64,000 nt of DNA, from assembly GCA_905215155.1 (NCBI GenBank), contig CAJMPJ010000001.1, positions 94,632 to 158,631 on the forward strand, written 5' to 3'. This DNA is from an uncultured bacterium. Its GTDB lineage: Bacteria; Bacillota; Clostridia; Lachnospirales; Lachnospiraceae. Made by a program: the position numbers and the translations under genes. The number at the start of each line of letters is the position of its first letter. The stretch's first letter is position 1. The notes beneath the pieces are model-generated. The model saw only the letters and a program-made list of their open reading frames with translations, was not told the origin of the DNA and made no database searches. Shown here piece by piece: positions 51,238 to 61,673 of this stretch.

Positions 51238-54200
51238 ATGGACAATAAAAAGATTAATGAAAATAACATAGATATAAAGGAAGGGGAATCTCCTGATATA
51301 AAGACGGCGGAGTATATATCAAGTGGAGAAGAAAATGAAGTAAATAGACCGAAAGCACTGTTTAACAGAGCAGAAGTGCCTGTTGATGAGGAAGAGTTTT
51401 CTGATATAAAACAGTATCCGGAATCCCCATTTACCTACTTTGACACCAATCTAGTAAATGTTCAGTTAAGTACGGGAAGTCTTCAATATGACGTAACAGA
51501 TTTTGTACTGCCTGGCAGAAATGGTTTTGATGTTACCATTGCCAGGCGCTATGATTCAGGCTGTGCCAATTTAGTGGATATGGCTCCATATGTGAAAAAT
51601 AATAAGCTAAAAACAGGTTCAAAAAATAATAGTTTTAATACTGCCACTTATGGGTTGGGATATGGCTGGTCCTTTGTGCTGCCGTCCATTGAGACTGTAC
51701 CATATCTTAATTGTACTTACATAAACATATCAATTGATCCTAAGCAATCAATTCTAATGGGAACTCCCGGTTATGATTATATTTTGCATCTGGAAGACGG
51801 TAAAAGTTTAAATATAAGCCGATCCTCAGACCGATTTGAAAATTATAGCCTAAAAGATGTTACCATTGCTACCAGATCAGGAACGATTGTGCACCCTTAT
51901 GCGGTTGATGTTGAAAAAGGTTATGATATCATAATTGAATACAAGAATGGAAACAAAGACTATTTTAAAGATTCATATGGAAATATTGGCGAACGGGATA
52001 AGATGATACCGCAACGGTTTACACTGGTCGCCAGACAGGATAAGTATGGGAATGTAATTTGTTATGATTTAAAGGATTACGGCGGTATGATGATTGTGGA
52101 TACCTGGGGGCGTAAAATCAACTTGGAGAAGACAGATTATGGGCTTGTCTGGAGATTACCTGAAAGCACTGCTGGAAAAGCATGTGAATTTTCCTACCAT
52201 ATCGATCAGACAAATCCCCTTAAGCTCACCGCAGTTACAGACCCCGCAGGCCGCATAACCCAGTATAATTACTATAATCCGGAAGATTATAAGGGAATTA
52301 TGACTTATGCTTCTAAAAAAGCAGTTGGAAATTCTACTGGTAATATGGCACGCAGTTATCTGCTGCTAAAAAGTGTTACATATCCCAATCATGCCTCCAC
52401 CCAGTTTACATACGGCAAGAAAATTAATATTAAAAATGATGCAGGTGGAAAGGTTACTCATTTTGCATTGACGCTTAAAAAGGATATTGCAGACGGAAAC
52501 GAATACAACCTGGTTGAATACAGGTACAGGCTTGATTCCAGAGCCACCTACGAGTATAGCAGTGGGGAGTATATCGAATATGCAGAAGTGAAAAATCATC
52601 AGGATATTGTGGAAACCCATGAGTTTGACCGAAAAGGGCAACTATTAAAAAAAGAGGTTCGACATCAAAACGCTCTTATATCAAAAAGTGTTTATAAATA
52701 CAGCAATAAATTAATTGTGTCAGCCGTTGACCAGAGTTTTGACAGGAACGATGAATCAAAATTTTTAGAAAAGAAAACGTTTTGGAAATATTCTACAGAT
52801 CGAAAAGCAAACGTTATTCAGCTTATTGAAGAGTATCCAGAGGATCCTTCCTGTAATCAGGAAGTGAAAACAAGCTATGGAGACTACAGCATCATTCTTG
52901 AGACAGAAAGAAACAAGGGCTCTGACCAGATTAAAGAAACCTATGAGCCTTGTACAGAGTTGGGAAATAAGGTCATAAAATATCATCGAGTATATCAAAA
53001 TGGAGTCTTAAAGGAAAAAACAGGATATGATTATAAAGATCCGAAAAATCCCTATTGTGTGACCAACGAAAGAAGGTATTTCCTGGCAGACAGCGGGGAT
53101 CTGGAACAGTCAGGTAATTATGCTGAAACAATTTATCATTATAGTTCTTCTTCCAGTAAAGTCAGCAGATACACACATAACTTTATCATAAAAGAACAAA
53201 CCGGCATGATAGATGCAGACGGCCAGCCCTGCGAACCAATAAAGGAAGAATATCAATATGACGATTGGGGGCGGCTCATCTCCAAAAAGGATTCCAGGAA
53301 TCAGGTTACTACCACCCGCTATGACGGGGTGGGGCGAATTGAAGCACAGACGTTGCCTCCGGCAGACGGCCAGCAGGCAGCAAATGAAACCTATTATAAC
53401 GATAGCCTGAACTATATTACGGAAACTGATGCGAACCACCACAAAAGACGAATTTATTACACACCGTTTGGACAGATTCGACAGGTCTGTCTGGCCGTAT
53501 CCAATGAACCGGCCTCCGGTGATGTCGTGCTGCAAGATTTTCGGTATAATTCATGGGGCGAATTGACAGAAGCAGTTACATATAATGGGAACGGCACAGC
53601 AGCGGACCATGTGAGAAAGACAGAGCGTTATACCTATGATTCCTTTGGCCGGGTGTTATCCCGTTCGATTCAGCAAGTGGGCTATGAGGAGAAGTATGAA
53701 TACAATGAGGTATTTACCGATCCGGCGGATGGCAGAAAGTACTATCGGGAACTGAAAAATGTTATAGGAGACGCATCCGCTCCAAGTATTGTGACGGAAT
53801 CTTATAAAGATCAAAAAGGTCAGGTTCGGAAGGAGATTTTAGCCGGAGAGAAGGTATTTACCTACGAGTATGATAATGCAGGAAACAATATTTGCAAAGT
53901 TGATGCCAGAAACCACGCGGAACGATGGGAGCATGATTATGCAGGAAGGGTAGTAAAATCCATTCGGACAGTCTCTGGCCAGGAGAGAATCACCAGGATT
54001 CAATATGATGCATTAGGTAATAAACGTTTTCTTTGGGATGAAACCGGAAAGAGAACTGAATTTCAATACGATAATGCAGGGCGTCTGATTCAAATCACCA
54101 AGCCATTTGACCACCGCAGCCAGATTGTAAAATATTACTATGATGGAACCGGAAATGTAATTGGTGAAAAGAAGGCACAAAATGATGGCTGGCAGGAAGT

Positions 54201-56655
54201 CCGGTATGTTTATGACGCGAGGAACCGAGTGACTGATACTTACCAGTACCTAAATCCGGGCAGCTGGATTAAGACCACTTTCAGGTATGATGCAATGAAT
54301 CAGGTCATTCTAAGAAGGACCGGAGACACTCCGTCCGGCGAAGGGCGGGAGGTTACAAAATACGCCTATGACCGCTTTGGAAACGTTACGGCAATAACGG
54401 ATGCCCGCGGCTGTACGGAATACTATGAATATGATAAAGTCGGAAGACTGCAGAAAAAAACGGACAGGAACAAGGACCAGACCGTTTACCAGCATGATGC
54501 TCTGGAACGTTTGATAAAAGAAACCGTTCAAAAGACAACTCCGGAAGGACTGGTGATTAGCGAGCGGGAGTATACCTATAGTAAGAACGGTAAGCAGATT
54601 AGAGTAGTCAGCCGGGAATCCATGGGAGGAAAAGTAAACGTCCTTCTGGAGATGAAATACCGTTACAACAATAAAGGCCAGCTGACTCATCAGGAAGATC
54701 CAGCAAATACAAAGAAGGATTATACCTATGATATATATGGAAACCGTCAGTCCTTTCAACTGACCCGCGAAGGAAATGCAAATCCGGATGTCAGTCTGTA
54801 TTATAAGTATGATGATTTATACCGTTTAAAGCAGATAAGAAAAAACAGTGCTGCAGGGGTGATACTTGCAGAGTATGAATATGATGAAAAAGGCAACCGT
54901 AAAACTCTTTTCTATCCACAGTCTGGTATGGAAACTCTGTATAAATATAATGACGGCAACAAAGTAATAGCCTTAGAGAATAAAAGGCAGGGAACTGTGA
55001 TTTCTGCATGGGAATATGACTATGATGTGGATGGAAACATTCTAAGTAAGATTAACAAAGCAGGTTCTGCTCCAGTTACAATATCCTATTGCTATGATCG
55101 GCTTGGGCGTCTGACAGAAGAAGATTATTTCGGCTGGAAGCGAACTATTTATACCTATGACGCTTATTCCAACCGTATGAAAATGATGGTAGAGGGCAGA
55201 ACAAAGAACGAACTCATCAGTGTTACCAGCTATGAATATGGTTTAAACAACCGACTGGAAAAAGAGACAAAGAAGCAGGGGAAAATAACGGAAACGTATC
55301 GGTACCGTTATGATGATAATGGGAATGAAACTTTCCGGATTTGGGAGAAAACATCCCCAACGCCGGACTATCCGGGAAATGTCAAATTATCGGGGACCTA
55401 TCAGAAGGAGAATCCAACGGTTTATGAGTGGAGACACTATGATGGATTCAATCAACTGAGCCGAATAAATCAGGACGAGAAAGAGATTACATATCAGTAC
55501 CGGGGAGATGGACTGCGCCACAGTACAGAGGTAAGGAAACTGACCGAAAGTCGGGGAAAAACAAATTTGTATTGCTGGGATGGAAGCAATATTGTAGGAG
55601 AACAGACTGACGGCAGCAAGATTAAAACCTATTTAAGGGGAGTCAATTTAATTGCCACAGAAATTAATGATCTGGCATACTATTATATATTGAATGAACA
55701 TGGGGATGTAACCGGGCTGTGGAGCCAAAGCGGAACTTGTAAAGCCTCGTATGAATATGATGCTTTTGGAATTGAGAAAAATCCAGATAAGAAAGATGAG
55801 AATCCGTTTCGGTATTGCGGGGAGTGTTTGGATTTGAGCAGTAATACGTATTACCTGCGGGCGAGAGACTATCGGCCAGCAGCAGGTCGTTTTCTTACAG
55901 AGGATTCTCATTGGCATTCTGGAAATATGATTTATGGAGATCAAGAGAGACAAAATGACAAATATATAACAGATACAAAAGGTTTGTCGTGGTTTACCAA
56001 CAGTGTTATAATGCCAGATATTGAAGCAATTAATCAAAGCACTAACTTATATATGTACTGTATAAATAATCCGACTCGATATAGCGATAAAGACGGTGAA
56101 GTGGCATTGTTGGCTGCTATAGCTATCGGTGCATTGGCAGGTGCTGTAATTAGTGCAAGTATAGAATTAGGAATGCAGCTTTGGAAGAGTAAATCGTTAG
56201 CAAAGGTTGAGTGGGGGAGAGTTGGGATCCAAGCTGCGACGGGAGCTGTATCAGGTGGATTAGCCGCATCAGGTGTTGGCCTTGTCGGACAAAGAATTGG
56301 CAATGCAGCTATCTCGGGTGTATCAAATGCGATAACACAAAAAGTATATACTGGTAATATTGATAAATTTGAATTGGGAACTTCGATATTTGTTGGAGCT
56401 ATAGTAGGACAAATTGGTGGAAAAGGAGCGTATAACGGTGCCAATAAATATAGTGTTTCATATGTGACGCAAGGTAGTTATTTGTTAAGACATGATGTTA
56501 TTCGTTATATTGACTCGGATATAGCTGAAAAAGCAGTAACTGAGACCTTGAAAGCAATTACCCGATCGTCAGTGGCAGGCGTGGTAATAGAACAAATGAA
56601 AGGGTTCACAAATCAGGTAGTATCAAGACAGAATGTTACATATTTATATAACTAA
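51238..56655 (+). CDS. Rhs/YD-repeat polymorphic toxin
   Basis: 1805 aa without signal peptide. An acidic N-terminus (~1-75) leads to the DUF6531-like domain (TYFDTNLVNVQLSTGSLQYD) and then a long array of YD repeats (Y-x-YD-x-x-G-R/N-x-x). The Rhs core ends at RARDYRPAAGRFLTED (about 1540-1555). The C-terminal ~245 residues form the toxin tip: an Ala/Gly-rich helical segment (ALLAAIAIGALAGAVISAS), a second one (GAVSGGLAASGVGLVG) and a ~100-residue end with no recognised nuclease or transferase motif. The shell would encapsulate the tip until delivery. A small membrane protein follows as likely immunity. Confidence 0.92.
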   Translation: MDNKKINENNIDIKEGESPDIKTAEYISSGEENEVNRPKALFNRAEVPVDEEEFSDIKQYPESPFTYFDTNLVNVQLSTGSLQYDVTDFVLPGRNGFDVTIARRYDSGCANLVDMAPYVKNNKLKTGSKNNSFNTATYGLGYGWSFVLPSIETVPYLNCTYINISIDPKQSILMGTPGYDYILHLEDGKSLNISRSSDRFENYSLKDVTIATRSGTIVHPYAVDVEKGYDIIIEYKNGNKDYFKDSYGNIGERDKMIPQRFTLVARQDKYGNVICYDLKDYGGMMIVDTWGRKINLEKTDYGLVWRLPESTAGKACEFSYHIDQTNPLKLTAVTDPAGRITQYNYYNPEDYKGIMTYASKKAVGNSTGNMARSYLLLKSVTYPNHASTQFTYGKKINIKNDAGGKVTHFALTLKKDIADGNEYNLVEYRYRLDSRATYEYSSGEYIEYAEVKNHQDIVETHEFDRKGQLLKKEVRHQNALISKSVYKYSNKLIVSAVDQSFDRNDESKFLEKKTFWKYSTDRKANVIQLIEEYPEDPSCNQEVKTSYGDYSIILETERNKGSDQIKETYEPCTELGNKVIKYHRVYQNGVLKEKTGYDYKDPKNPYCVTNERRYFLADSGDLEQSGNYAETIYHYSSSSSKVSRYTHNFIIKEQTGMIDADGQPCEPIKEEYQYDDWGRLISKKDSRNQVTTTRYDGVGRIEAQTLPPADGQQAANETYYNDSLNYITETDANHHKRRIYYTPFGQIRQVCLAVSNEPASGDVVLQDFRYNSWGELTEAVTYNGNGTAADHVRKTERYTYDSFGRVLSRSIQQVGYEEKYEYNEVFTDPADGRKYYRELKNVIGDASAPSIVTESYKDQKGQVRKEILAGEKVFTYEYDNAGNNICKVDARNHAERWEHDYAGRVVKSIRTVSGQERITRIQYDALGNKRFLWDETGKRTEFQYDNAGRLIQITKPFDHRSQIVKYYYDGTGNVIGEKKAQNDGWQEVRYVYDARNRVTDTYQYLNPGSWIKTTFRYDAMNQVILRRTGDTPSGEGREVTKYAYDRFGNVTAITDARGCTEYYEYDKVGRLQKKTDRNKDQTVYQHDALERLIKETVQKTTPEGLVISEREYTYSKNGKQIRVVSRESMGGKVNVLLEMKYRYNNKGQLTHQEDPANTKKDYTYDIYGNRQSFQLTREGNANPDVSLYYKYDDLYRLKQIRKNSAAGVILAEYEYDEKGNRKTLFYPQSGMETLYKYNDGNKVIALENKRQGTVISAWEYDYDVDGNILSKINKAGSAPVTISYCYDRLGRLTEEDYFGWKRTIYTYDAYSNRMKMMVEGRTKNELISVTSYEYGLNNRLEKETKKQGKITETYRYRYDDNGNETFRIWEKTSPTPDYPGNVKLSGTYQKENPTVYEWRHYDGFNQLSRINQDEKEITYQYRGDGLRHSTEVRKLTESRGKTNLYCWDGSNIVGEQTDGSKIKTYLRGVNLIATEINDLAYYYILNEHGDVTGLWSQSGTCKASYEYDAFGIEKNPDKKDENPFRYCGECLDLSSNTYYLRARDYRPAAGRFLTEDSHWHSGNMIYGDQERQNDKYITDTKGLSWFTNSVIMPDIEAINQSTNLYMYCINNPTRYSDKDGEVALLAAIAIGALAGAVISASIELGMQLWKSKSLAKVEWGRVGIQAATGAVSGGLAASGVGLVGQRIGNAAISGVSNAITQKVYTGNIDKFELGTSIFVGAIVGQIGGKGAYNGANKYSVSYVTQGSYLLRHDVIRYIDSDIAEKAVTETLKAITRSSVAGVVIEQMKGFTNQVVSRQNVTYLYN

Positions 56656-56670
56656 ATTTTCAAAAGGGGT

Positions 56671-57051
56671 TTGAATTTTTTACAATTTTACGTTTTTCTT
56701 GTGCTGATTCCAGTTTATGATTATTTTAGTGGAAAGCGGATGTCTGATTATAAAAATTTTAAATATGTCCAAATTCCAAGAAAAATTAGTTGGTTATTCT
56801 TTGTCCAATGTAATCGTGGAAGAATACCTATGAATGTAGTTATTTGTCAAGTTTGTTCTTTGTTGTATATGATTTTTTCTTTTTTTATGCTTGGTTACTA
56901 CATGATAGTGAGGTCAGATGTAATTTTTTATTTAGGTTTGGGTTATGGCTTTGGTGTGTATCTATTTATTTCAGTGCTCAATGCATTATATACAGCGATA
57001 TGTGATTTGGCATTGGGCAAAAAAATGAATCTTACCAATGAAAGGAACTAG
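56671..57051 (+). CDS. Small membrane protein, candidate immunity to the Rhs toxin
   Basis: Up to 126 aa from TTG 56671, with three hydrophobic segments (about 3-16, 55-78, 85-110). The start is uncertain: AAAGGGG is almost against the TTG. It is very AT-rich. It sits directly after the variable toxin tip, where immunity genes occur; a membrane location would suit a membrane-acting toxin. No homologue recognised. Confidence 0.55.
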   Translation: MNFLQFYVFLVLIPVYDYFSGKRMSDYKNFKYVQIPRKISWLFFVQCNRGRIPMNVVICQVCSLLYMIFSFFMLGYYMIVRSDVIFYLGLGYGFGVYLFISVLNALYTAICDLALGKKMNLTNERN

Positions 57052-57087
57052 CTAAGCCTCAATTAACTAATGAAGATTAATTAAGAA

Positions 57088-57128
57088 GTGAGTCACCAAA
57101 ATATGTAATACGGTGGCTCACCTTCTTT
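57088..57128 (+). terminator. Terminator after the Rhs immunity gene
   Basis: GTGAGTCACC and GGTGGCTCAC form a stem with two mismatches across an AT-rich loop, followed by CTTCTTT. Confidence 0.65.
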
Positions 57129-57291
57129 AAAATAAAATATGTGATAACATGAAAGGTACTATGAATTTGGCAGTTACAATTCTGATATTAATTAATAAAT
57201 GTTGTTTCTTTGATATTCCTCATTGGCAGGTATCGCTCCCTAATATTGTATAAATTGGTAAAGTGATTTAAACCATAAGATGCGCTACCCT

Positions 57292-57475
57292 TTTAGCCAT
57301 TGCTCAAAATCAGTCAATGAAATTTCCCCAGCCAGAGTTTTATCTCGCATTGGAGAGGCAGGGGTATCTGGTGAAATGGGGATCACGCCACAAGTATATT
57401 ACCTACACCACACCAACGGAGCAGAAATGCCGGGATATCCGGCTGCATGAGGACAAATTGATTCTCTTACAAATG
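57292..57475 (+). pseudogene. MobP-type relaxase scrap
   Basis: The frame reads AIAQNQSMKFPQPEFYLALERQGY, then LVKWGSRHKYITYTTP and QKCRDIRLHEDKL. This is a characteristic segment of Firmicutes relaxases (GYxVKW..RKYITYT.P.G.KCRD..LHE), where hundreds of residues are expected on both sides. It lies between the Rhs unit and the spike genes. The remaining DNA to 57821 shows no gene that I trust. Confidence 0.65.
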
Positions 57476-57821
57476 TTACTTGGTCTGTTTCAAAAGATGA
57501 AACAATAGTGCCATGGGATACACTTGCTGCGGCCTGTGTTGTAACTGCAACGTAACCCTTTGGGTTGCCTACTACAACTTCCTTCGCCCTCATAAACACA
57601 ACCGCCGTCGGTGACACGTTCAGAGCATTGCTTTTGTGTGCCGTCAAGGGTGGCGGACGTTGCCAAAAACTTACATATCTGCAATTTTCAAGGTTCTAAT
57701 TGAGCCATTCCCGCTTGTTGAAAATATTCATAAATCATTTGATACTACCTGCTAGTATAACTATTAAATCCATTTGGATTACAGTTATTTGTTATACAAC
57801 TATATTATGACAGCAAAATAG

Positions 57822-57870
57822 AGCTTTTGCAGAATAAGTCAGTATTGGCCTATGATGCAAAAGCTTTTTT
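57822..57870 (+). terminator. Terminator before the PAAR-like gene
   Basis: AGCTTTTGCA at 57822-57831 pairs with TGCAAAAGCT at 57856-57865, followed by a T run to 57870. It separates the relaxase debris from the spike operon. Confidence 0.85.
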
Positions 57871-58019
57871 GAGGTTGTATCAAAGATATAGTTTCATTCT
57901 TTTACCAATACTTACTTTAAAACGGTTATTTTTTACATATAAGGTTTTTTTGTCAGATTTTGTTTTATATTACCATTATATACTATTTAATGAAAATACT
58001 TTTTGTGAGGTAATTCTAA

Positions 58020-58349
58020 ATGGATAAGAAAATTCAGGTTCTTGATGGGTTCTGTCTAAAATGTACCATGGGGAGCAGTGAAAGCAGTATAAAGGTTCCC
58101 ATCTGCCATGGAGCTTGCATCAGCGGAAGAAATCAGGCCATAGTTTCAGATTATAAATCAGGAGTTCATATAACCTCTTTTGGTACATGCAGCAAAATGA
58201 CACCTTCAGAGCCCTGTAATCCGGTGATTCTTACGCCATGGCTTATTGAGGATAAAAATTATAAGATCAATGGAGAGGCGGTGCTTTTTACTACAAGCAT
58301 TCTCTCCTGTGCTTGTGGAGGCATTATTCGTGTAAGTGAGAAACCATGA
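58020..58349 (+). CDS. PAAR-like protein, DUF4280 family
   Basis: 109 aa. The DUF4280 signature is present: CLKCTMGSSESSIKVP, SFGTCSKM, EPCNPVILTPW and LSCACGGIIRV, with paired cysteines. DUF4280 proteins form the metal-bound tip on VgrG-type spikes. It begins the spike operon, with GAGG at 58007-58010, and its stop overlaps the next start (ATGA). Confidence 0.85.
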   Translation: MDKKIQVLDGFCLKCTMGSSESSIKVPICHGACISGRNQAIVSDYKSGVHITSFGTCSKMTPSEPCNPVILTPWLIEDKNYKINGEAVLFTTSILSCACGGIIRVSEKP

Positions 58350-59776
58350 GAAATGGTAAGGAGGGAGCAATTACGGTAATGAATGAAACCTATCAACAGA
58401 TTAAGACGGATTTGGAAATGATCCGGGAGATAACAGATTTTACATTAACAGAGGAAGTGAATGAACACGGACATTGTATCATAAAAGGAATTATTGCTGA
58501 TGGCAGCCAGGATAAACTGGTACTTGAAAACTGCAGTGGAGATACGGTCAAAGTATTTTTAAATGATGGCACCACTTTATTCAACGGCATCACCGATGAA
58601 ATTTCCGTATACCAGGACGGAGATTTGTATAAAGCGGAAATCAAACTGATATCTGCCACCTATTTAATGGATATTCACCAGAAATCAAGATCGTTTCAGG
58701 ATAAACAACAGACCTATCAGGATATTATAAAGCTGATCTCAGGAGAGTATAACGGTGCGGATTTTCTGGACTACGTTTCTAATAACAAAACCATTCAAAG
58801 TCTTACGGTACAGTATGAGGAAACGGACTGGGAGTTTTTAAAGCGTCTGGCATCTCATTTTCATGCAGGATTATTGCCTGACACACAATTTAAAGATCCT
58901 AAAGTTTACTTTGGATTGAGAAAGGACACGGCAGCAGATAAGCTTCACAGCTTTTCCTATGTACTGGAAAAGGATTTAGGTTCCTATAAGAAATATATAG
59001 CGGAGAAACATGAGGGTTATACAGAGACTGATTCCGTTCATTATCAAGTAACCTGTGGTAAGTACTATAAAACAGGTTCAAGTGTTATGTTTCAGGAAAA
59101 AAAACTATATATCAAAAAGCTGGAAGCCAGGATAGAACGGGGCGATGTGGTATTTCGGTATTGGTTACATACAGAGAAAGGGCTGGAACAGCCCCGCCTT
59201 TATGCGGAAAAACTCATCGGTGTTTCAATTGCAGCGAAGGTCATTGAATCCGTACGGGATAAAGTATTGGTGAAGCTGGAAATTGATGATAAAAAGCCGG
59301 AAAAAGAATCCGTTTGGGAATTTCCCTATAAGACCATGTATACGGCAGGAGAGGAAGGCGGCTGGTATTGCATGCCGGAACCCGAGGATACGGTGTCCAT
59401 CTATTTTCCAGATAAAAATGAAGCGAGTGCTGTTGCAGAAAATTCCTCAAGAAAAGGTAGGGACCGAAATGAAGGTGTCAAAGATCCTTCCATAAAATAT
59501 TTCCGTACGGTTCATGGAAAAGAAATCCGCTTTACCCGCAGAGCGGTAATAATTACCTGTAAAGACGGAACGGCTATTACTCTTGATGAGGATGATGGAA
59601 TTTCCATTGAAAGTGAGGGAGGTATTACTTTAAGCAGCGGGGAAGGAATCAGTATCAATGCGGAGGAATCCATTCAGTTATATGCTTCTGATAGTATTCA
59701 GCTTCACTGTAAAAAGAGCCGGATTAAGATGGATACAATGGTTGATATTTCCGGGCCGGATGTAAGAATCAATTAA
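58346..59776 (+). CDS. VgrG-like contractile-injection spike protein 1
   Basis: 476 aa (ATG 58379 is an alternative start). Residues ~10-230 match the phage gpD/VgrG hub (VQYEETDWEFLKRLASHF), ~290-380 the OB-fold (VRDKVLVKLEIDD, YCMPEPEDTVSIYFP), and the tail is a beta-helix needle made of GISI/GITL/SIQL repeats (~410-476). It is translationally coupled to the PAAR-like gene, as expected of a spike and its tip. A fragment of a near copy lies at 48343. Confidence 0.88.
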   Translation: MRNGKEGAITVMNETYQQIKTDLEMIREITDFTLTEEVNEHGHCIIKGIIADGSQDKLVLENCSGDTVKVFLNDGTTLFNGITDEISVYQDGDLYKAEIKLISATYLMDIHQKSRSFQDKQQTYQDIIKLISGEYNGADFLDYVSNNKTIQSLTVQYEETDWEFLKRLASHFHAGLLPDTQFKDPKVYFGLRKDTAADKLHSFSYVLEKDLGSYKKYIAEKHEGYTETDSVHYQVTCGKYYKTGSSVMFQEKKLYIKKLEARIERGDVVFRYWLHTEKGLEQPRLYAEKLIGVSIAAKVIESVRDKVLVKLEIDDKKPEKESVWEFPYKTMYTAGEEGGWYCMPEPEDTVSIYFPDKNEASAVAENSSRKGRDRNEGVKDPSIKYFRTVHGKEIRFTRRAVIITCKDGTAITLDEDDGISIESEGGITLSSGEGISINAEESIQLYASDSIQLHCKKSRIKMDTMVDISGPDVRIN

Positions 59777-59788
59777 GTGGAGGGAACA

Positions 59789-60316
59789 ATGGATTATTTT
59801 ATAATACTGCCTGATGAAAGAATTTCTCTATACAAAGACCTGGATTATTCTGTACCGGGATTTCGGCAGAAGGAGCCATTTGTGACTTATGGAAAATTTG
59901 ATGTCTCTGACAGATATCCGGACTTTTTCTATGGAAAATCCTTGTTTGATTATTATTTTTGTGTGACGGACCGTTTAAAGGAGATTTTCGATGTTTATTC
60001 CTCAAATCTTCAGGCTGTACCGTTTTTTTTGACGGATGAAGCATATCGTTCCCAGGTCGTATGTTGGAAAATCGAGTGTTCCATGGAGGAATGTATTGCC
60101 TTTCGCAATTCAAAAGAGGAATGGGAAATGACACTTCGCAAAAGCCGGGGACTTACCCGTTATCTGCTGCGTGTCAGAAAAGAAAAGGCACAGTACATGG
60201 TGGTTTCCATGGAGTTGGCTGAAAATATGCTCAGAAGGCATTTGTATGGAATCCGTTTTGTCCCTGTGAAAATAAATTGGAAGGAGAGCAATGTCTATGA
60301 AAACAATAATTCATGA
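59789..60316 (+). CDS. Imm11-like hypothetical protein
   Basis: About 175 aa from ATG 59789, with GGAGGG upstream. MDYFIILPDERISLYKDL, DRYPDFFYGKSL and the C-terminal LRRHLYGIRFVPV recall the Imm11 (DUF1629) group often encoded next to polymorphic toxins. No signal peptide or membrane segment, so it acts in the cytosol. It overlaps the second VgrG-like gene by 26 bases. The family call is tentative. Confidence 0.55.
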   Translation: MDYFIILPDERISLYKDLDYSVPGFRQKEPFVTYGKFDVSDRYPDFFYGKSLFDYYFCVTDRLKEIFDVYSSNLQAVPFFLTDEAYRSQVVCWKIECSMEECIAFRNSKEEWEMTLRKSRGLTRYLLRVRKEKAQYMVVSMELAENMLRRHLYGIRFVPVKINWKESNVYENNNS

Positions 60317-61652
60317 TTCTATCAGTGTGGAACTGCCATTTGCATTAACAAGTGTAACAAAGCTGAAAATAAACCAAAGCCTCAACCATCATTCCAGAGC
60401 ATGGCTTGAGGGAACAATACAGGATCAGGATGTAAAAGTCTGCAGCAATTTAAGCTGGAGAGAAAATGTTACCATAACATATGAAAATGGAAAAACCAAT
60501 CAAATTTTATTTTCCGGAATTCCGTATGGGGTAAAGATCAAATATGAAGGGCAGGCTTATGTTTCCCTGGAATTTTGCAGCAGAAGCATGTTTATGGACG
60601 ATCAAAAGAAGACCAGGAGTTTCCAGCGAAACGATAGGACCTATAAGACACTCTTTCGTGAACTGATAAAGTCTAATGGAGGAGATATTATTGATTTTAC
60701 CTCGTCCTCAGATGTCTATAAAGCGCCTCTTATTCAGTATGAAGAAACGGACTGGGAGTTCTTAAAACGAATATCTTCTCACATGGGAGTTCCTGTTTAT
60801 CCAAATCCAACAGGGGGCACCGCACAGATTTATATAGGTTTTGGCAGCAATCACGTTTCTGTAGACAACAGCATTCATAAAACAATCATGAAGAGAATGG
60901 GTGAATATCTTCAATTTAGAAAAATTAATTCTTCTTTTATGGAATCCGACTTTCTGGCCTTTTACGTAAATAATGTCTGGAACTGTGGTCTTGGAGATGA
61001 GGTGGCTTGTGAGGGCAGGAGTTTACGGGTTACCAGAATTGAGGATTCCTATGAGGATGGTCTTTTATCAAGACGATGTCTGCTGGAAATCAAAGGAGGT
61101 ATCACACGGAAAAAAAGTTATCAAAAACTGCTAAAAGGTGCCTCTCTGAAAGGGATCATAACAGCAGTAGGACCGGACCGGGTCCGAGTGAGGCTTGATG
61201 CAGACGAAAAAGTTCCGAAAGAAAAATTATATTGGTATCCCTGGCACAGAAATGACTGGTTCTGCATCCCAGAAGTGGGAAGTAAAGCAGCATTGTATAT
61301 TCCTGGTGAAGATGAGGCTTTAGCCTATGTGACAGATATTATAAGACCATCAGGGAAAAAGAATTCCAAAAACCAGAAACCTGAGCATAAATGTTTTGTT
61401 ACTAAAAGAGGAAAAGGCATGGAAGTGACCCCCCATTCAATTTTTTTTCGGGCATCGGGGAAAAAAATGACCGTGCAGTTATCTGATCGTTCGGGAGTAA
61501 AAATAAGAAGTTCCCGGGGCATTCAAATAAATGCAGGGGAGACTTTTGTCTGCAACGCAGACAATATAAAAATAAAGAGTAAAGAGCAGATTGCACTGGC
61601 TACAGGAAGTACCAGTATCGTCATTGATGATCTGCTTCAGATTAAAGGATAA
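60291..61652 (+). CDS. VgrG-like contractile-injection spike protein 2
   Basis: 453 aa paralogue of spike protein 1, sharing IQYEETDWEFLKRISSHMG in the hub. The OB-fold follows (RVRVRLDADEKVP, WYPWHRNDWFCIPEVG). The needle is shorter (MTVQLSDRSGVKIRSSRGIQ, NADNIKIKSKEQIALATG). Two divergent hubs in one operon suggest alternative spikes, each with its own effector set. ATG 60291 has AAGGAGAG upstream. Confidence 0.85.
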   Translation: MSMKTIIHDSISVELPFALTSVTKLKINQSLNHHSRAWLEGTIQDQDVKVCSNLSWRENVTITYENGKTNQILFSGIPYGVKIKYEGQAYVSLEFCSRSMFMDDQKKTRSFQRNDRTYKTLFRELIKSNGGDIIDFTSSSDVYKAPLIQYEETDWEFLKRISSHMGVPVYPNPTGGTAQIYIGFGSNHVSVDNSIHKTIMKRMGEYLQFRKINSSFMESDFLAFYVNNVWNCGLGDEVACEGRSLRVTRIEDSYEDGLLSRRCLLEIKGGITRKKSYQKLLKGASLKGIITAVGPDRVRVRLDADEKVPKEKLYWYPWHRNDWFCIPEVGSKAALYIPGEDEALAYVTDIIRPSGKKNSKNQKPEHKCFVTKRGKGMEVTPHSIFFRASGKKMTVQLSDRSGVKIRSSRGIQINAGETFVCNADNIKIKSKEQIALATGSTSIVIDDLLQIKG

Positions 61653-61673
61653 TGGTTGATAAGGAGTAGCCCC

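Noticed and set aside
57456-57650. Minus-strand frame reading FMRAKEVVVGNPKGYVAVTT and VSHGTIVSSFETDQVTF
   Set aside because: It looks coding-like and could be a phage-protein scrap, but it has no start, ends in the antisense of the relaxase debris, and I cannot name a family.
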